24,670 nt of DNA from Oscillospiraceae bacterium (GTDB lineage: Bacteria > Bacillota > Clostridia > Oscillospirales > JAKOTC01): the NCBI GenBank assembly GCA_035353335.1, contig DAOPZJ010000039.1, positions 1-24,670 on the forward strand, read 5' to 3'. Shown here piece after piece: positions 22,470 through 24,670 of the stretch. Each line of letters starts with the position of its first letter. Position 1 is the stretch's first letter. Under the pieces are notes generated by a model. It saw nothing but the letters and a program-made list of their open reading frames with translations. It was not told the DNA's origin and ran no database searches. Position numbers and translations under genes: made by a program.

Positions 22470-23048
22470 TTATTTATCTGTTGAGAACGTTGAGAAGTTG
22501 GCTAAAATCGCATCGAAGGACTCGGAGCTTTCCAGTTCTGCCCAGATCAGAGGTCTGAAATCGCCCTTCATTTCCTGGCTCCAAAGATAATACATCGTTT
22601 TGGTGCTGCCTTCCTGAGTGCCGGACATCATTGCATAATCGACATCGCCGATTTTAACTTTGGTGATTAACCCGAAGACCCACTTTTGAGCAACCATCGC
22701 GAGTTTATTTTTGACTTGGTCATTGTTTGATCCCTTGTCGAACAGCATGCTGTAAGAGATGATCATATAATCCGTCTCATCAGCGGTATTCAGGATATAG
22801 GCGTCTCTGAATTCACTTTCAAATTCCGCCAATTCTTCGTTGGTCGGAAGGCCGTAAGTGAACCTGGCTTTATATTCTTCGTCCGTAAGTGCTCTCCATC
22901 CATCCGGAATTTTAAATGATATGCCAAAATATGCGTTGGAATAAACCCCATCGGTTATGATGCCTCTCGTCGGCGGATTGGAGTTTGTGCAGCCGAACAT
23001 CGAAACGACAAGAACAAGCAGCAGTGCTGCCGCAATCAGTTTTTTCAT
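22470..23048 (-). CDS. Predicted lipoprotein of unknown function
   Basis: This 192-residue protein starts with a lipoprotein signal: a KK charge, a hydrophobic core and a lipobox-like S-M-F-G-C20, with C20 as the lipidation site. It should be anchored on the outer face of the membrane. The mature part has Y-S-N-A-Y-F-G-I-S-F-K-I-P-D-G-W, a phrase found in many Firmicute lipoproteins of the PsbP/DUF1795-like kind. I cannot assign a function. AGGGG seven bases before ATG 23048 sets the start; an adjacent ATG (23051) and longer in-frame starts to 23105 fall at or before the promoter -10 box region and are rejected. It is monocistronic. Confidence 0.82.
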   Translation of the reverse strand: MKKLIAAALLLVLVVSMFGCTNSNPPTRGIITDGVYSNAYFGISFKIPDGWRALTDEEYKARFTYGLPTNEELAEFESEFRDAYILNTADETDYMIISYSMLFDKGSNNDQVKNKLAMVAQKWVFGLITKVKIGDVDYAMMSGTQEGSTKTMYYLWSQEMKGDFRPLIWAELESSESFDAILANFSTFSTDK

Positions 23049-23082
23049 CATTAATCCCCTCACAAAAACTAAGTTTGGCTTA

Positions 23083-23112
23083 ATTATAGCATTAATCATA
23101 TTCATCTGTCAA
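23083..23112 (-). promoter_or_regulatory. Near-consensus promoter of the lipoprotein gene
   Basis: On the minus strand both boxes are perfect: TTGACA (23107-23112) and TATAAT (23083-23088), separated by 18 bases. A start near 23076 gives a leader of about 28 bases. This is the best-matching sigma-A promoter seen in the window. Confidence 0.88.
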
Positions 23113-23216
23113 CTTAATTATCATTAAAGTGCTGTAAAGTCGTGCAATCGCCGGTATGTAATTGTTGCCACCGTGTAAAAACATTCAAGCAGACCGGTAT
23201 CTATTGATTAATATTT

Positions 23217-23257
23217 GTGAGTTTATCACGGAACGCCGCTCTTCGGCAGTTTATAAT
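23217..23257 (+). promoter_or_regulatory. Crp/Fnr-type activator site and -10 box before the ferredoxin gene
   Basis: The palindrome GTGA (23217-23220) and TCAC (23226-23229) is preceded by TT, giving TTGTGA-like context. Its centre is at about 23223. A perfect -10 box TATAAT lies at 23252-23257 with no recognisable -35. The site centre is 29 bases before the -10, which places it near -41, as in class II CRP/FNR activation. The two halves are separated by five bases rather than the usual six, so the call is tentative. Confidence 0.5.
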
Positions 23258-23291
23258 TCATTCATAACCCACGAAGGAGACGTGATTCCAG

Positions 23292-23519
23292 ATGCCTTTA
23301 TTCAAAGACAAGCCGGAAGCTTCCGCTTCCCAAAATAAGAAACTTCAGGTCAGCAAGTACCGCTGCCCGCAGAACCATCCCTGCCCCGCGGTTCGGATCT
23401 GCCCGACCAAGGCGATGTCGCAGACGGGTTACGCAGCACCCGCCGTCGATGACCAAAAGTGTATCAGCTGCGGAAAATGCGTCAGTTTTTGCCCGATGGG
23501 CGCGCTGACTCTCTCATAA
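23292..23519 (+). CDS. Small ferredoxin-like 4Fe-4S protein
   Basis: This 75-residue protein carries one complete [4Fe-4S] motif, C57-I-S-C60-G-K-C63 with C67-P. A first motif is degenerate, R-C25-P-Q-N-H-P-C31-P-A-V-R-I-C37-P. The first motif has three cysteines at non-standard spacing and is typical of a small clostridial group as I recall it. One cluster is firm (C57, C60, C63 with C37 or C67); a second is uncertain. A charged N-terminal tail of about 20 residues precedes them. It may carry electrons or sense redox state. AGGAG (23275-23279) precedes ATG 23292 at a rather long distance. Thioredoxin follows 39 bases later in the same direction. Confidence 0.82.
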   Translation: MPLFKDKPEASASQNKKLQVSKYRCPQNHPCPAVRICPTKAMSQTGYAAPAVDDQKCISCGKCVSFCPMGALTLS

Positions 23520-23558
23520 AAACCAATTATTATCCGTTACATGACAGGAGGCAACATT

Positions 23559-23867
23559 ATGTCAGTCATCACAATCACCAAAGATAATTTCCAGACCGAG
23601 GTCATGGAGAGCAGAGTCCCGGTTCTGCTCGACTTCTGGGCATCCTGGTGCGGCCCGTGCCGCATGGTCTCGCCGGTTGTCGACGAAATTGCCGATGAGA
23701 CCCAAAACATCAAAGTTGGCAAGATCAACGTCGACGAACAGCGCGAACTTGCCGCAGCATTTAACATTATGAGCATTCCGACGCTTGTCGTTCTTAAAAG
23801 CGGCAAAGTCACCAATCAGGCGATCGGCGTCCGCCCGAAACAGCAGATCCTCTCGATGTTCGTGTAA
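23559..23867 (+). CDS. trxA: Thioredoxin
   Basis: This is a classic thioredoxin of 102 residues. It has F-W-A-S-W-C31-G-P-C34-R-M with both active cysteines, the cis-Pro loop S-I-P-T-L-V-V and the standard beta-alpha order. It is a cytoplasmic dithiol electron donor for reductases such as MsrAB. An in-frame ATG at 23541 lies before the binding site GGAGG, which sits eight bases before ATG 23559, so the shorter start is used. It is co-directional with the ferredoxin gene; no thioredoxin reductase lies in the window, so ferredoxin-linked reduction is possible but unproven. Confidence 0.96.
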   Translation: MSVITITKDNFQTEVMESRVPVLLDFWASWCGPCRMVSPVVDEIADETQNIKVGKINVDEQRELAAAFNIMSIPTLVVLKSGKVTNQAIGVRPKQQILSMFV

Positions 23868-23880
23868 TCCTTCTTCAAAG

Positions 23881-23921
23881 TGCAATCGCCGTTATTCGTT
23901 TTACGAATAACGGCGATTGCA
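23881..23921. terminator. Perfect 19-base hairpin between trxA and the Crp/Fnr gene
   Basis: Arms at 23881-23899 and 23903-23921 are perfectly complementary over 19 bases with a TTT loop. There is no T run on either strand. It lies 13 bases after the trxA stop and between convergent genes, so it may block transcription from both sides or protect mRNA ends. Its first 11 bases repeat a sequence found upstream of the ferredoxin promoter. Confidence 0.6.
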
Positions 23922-23985
23922 TATGCCGCCGGTTCGGAGCGGCGAATTTAAATATTAATAGGCGTTTTTAAAAAGAAGGCACCAT

Positions 23986-24642
23986 TTATAACGAAAGAAC
24001 CTCCAGCCGTTTTCGGTCTTTTATAATGATTTCTCCGCGGGTCAGTGTTATCATGTCTTCCGACTGAAAATAATTCAACATTCTCGTCACGACTTCACGG
24101 GCTGTTCCGAGGTGGTTTGCGATCTTTTCGTGCGTGAGTTTGAGAACATCCGACTCTTCCAAGTTACTCTCCCCGATTATAAATGCGGCTAGCCGCTTAT
24201 CAAAACTCTTCCACATAATTTGCTCAATCAGCCACATGACTTCTGAAAATCTGGCAGCCATTATTTCGTTGGTATAATTCGCGATTGCAACCGAATTCAC
24301 CATCAGATTTTTATAAACATTTGTCGGAATCACCCACAATTCGGTGTCCTTCTCGGCTTCGATTGAAATCTCGAATTGAATGCTCGACATCATGCAGGAG
24401 GCGGAAAACAGGCAGATATCCCGCTCGAATAAACGGTAAATCGTGATCTCCCTGCCTTCGTCTGACAATATGTAAGCCCGAAGCTGCCCCGAACGAATCA
24501 GGAACAATCCGATGCAGTCGGCGGAACCTCCATAGACAAGCGTTCCTTTCCTGACAAAACGCTTTTGCGCAGCTTCCGAGAGTCGATTTTGTTCAGTTGT
24601 GTTCAATTTCTCCCAAATCGGAAAATATTCTGATAAATCCAT
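23986..24642 (-). CDS. Crp/Fnr family transcription regulator
   Basis: This 218-residue protein has an N-terminal cyclic-nucleotide-binding-type beta-roll (about 1-120), a dimer helix (about 120-150) and a C-terminal winged helix-turn-helix (about 165-215). The recognition helix T-A-R182-E183-V-V-T-R187-M-L carries the Arg-Glu-Arg pattern that in E. coli CRP reads GTGA. Three cysteines (C43, C77, C83) are scattered, not the N-terminal cluster of E. coli FNR, so an iron-sulfur sensor is uncertain. The cAMP-binding phosphate cassette is not obvious. GGGAGGGG before ATG 24642 is its binding site; the promoter lies beyond the window. It faces the ferredoxin-thioredoxin pair, its likely target. 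Confidence 0.88.
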   Translation of the reverse strand: MDLSEYFPIWEKLNTTEQNRLSEAAQKRFVRKGTLVYGGSADCIGLFLIRSGQLRAYILSDEGREITIYRLFERDICLFSASCMMSSIQFEISIEAEKDTELWVIPTNVYKNLMVNSVAIANYTNEIMAARFSEVMWLIEQIMWKSFDKRLAAFIIGESNLEESDVLKLTHEKIANHLGTAREVVTRMLNYFQSEDMITLTRGEIIIKDRKRLEVLSL

Positions 24643-24670
24643 TGATTTCTACCCCTCCCAATAAAAATTA

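Noticed and set aside
1..24670. Search for CRISPR repeats, insertion sequences, tRNA genes, toxin-antitoxin or phage defence genes
   Set aside because: No regular repeats, transposase motifs, tRNA cloverleaf signals or defence-type domains were seen by eye.

Overview
The window looks like a chromosomal segment from an uncultured or little-studied anaerobic clostridium-like Firmicute. The evidence is strong AGGAGG-type ribosome binding sites, a Tad (Flp) pilus locus with no secretin or outer-membrane genes (as expected for a one-membrane cell), an LdhA-type fermentative D-lactate dehydrogenase, a clostridial-style ferredoxin/thioredoxin/Crp-Fnr group, and a base composition of roughly half GC. 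No rRNA, tRNA, CRISPR array, insertion sequence or phage gene was seen. The species assignment is inference.

Layout. (1) 1-7757, plus strand: a Tad pilus operon. It starts with the end of one Flp pilin, a complete second Flp pilin and a decayed third pilin. A 420-base hairpin-rich stretch follows, then tadE, tadG-like, cpaB, cpaE/tadZ, cpaF/tadA, tadB, tadC and a DUF192 gene overlapping tadC by four bases. A strong terminator closes it at 7850-7880. (2) 7879-10734: two metabolic genes, each with its own promoter: ldhA with an unusual cysteine-rich tail, and a DRE-TIM acyl-CoA condensing enzyme that may be a Re-citrate synthase rather than an isopropylmalate synthase. (3) 10884-16967: a surface-glycan neighbourhood. 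On the plus strand are a frameshifted GT2 glycosyltransferase and an unrecognised probable (alpha/alpha)-barrel protein. These converge on a minus-strand operon of two GT4 glycosyltransferases and a TupA-like ATP-grasp protein. (4) 17000-20231, minus: a fused MsrA-MsrB repair enzyme and a GH36-like alpha-galactosidase. (5) 20263-22461, plus: a GyrI-like ligand-binding protein, a GNAT acetyltransferase and a DUF2268 zinc-protease-like protein. (6) 22428-24670: a lipoprotein with a near-perfect promoter, then a redox group of ferredoxin and thioredoxin (plus) facing a Crp/Fnr regulator (minus).

How it works together. The Tad genes encode a full pilus motor and platform; the prepilin peptidase is not visible and is presumably upstream. 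The glycan genes probably build or modify a cell-surface polymer. In the redox group, the regulator carries a CRP-like recognition helix, and a GTGA/TCAC palindrome sits 29 bases before a -10 box that lacks a good -35, upstream of the ferredoxin gene. This suggests direct activation of ferredoxin and thioredoxin by the neighbouring regulator.

I found no clear evidence of a wholly new multi-gene system. The most promising leads are the redox switch, the decaying pilin array with its structured leader, the Re-citrate synthase candidate, the unknown glycan-cluster enzyme and the cysteine tail on LdhA. Two possible single-base deletions (11431-11435 and 14627-14630) should first be excluded as sequence errors.
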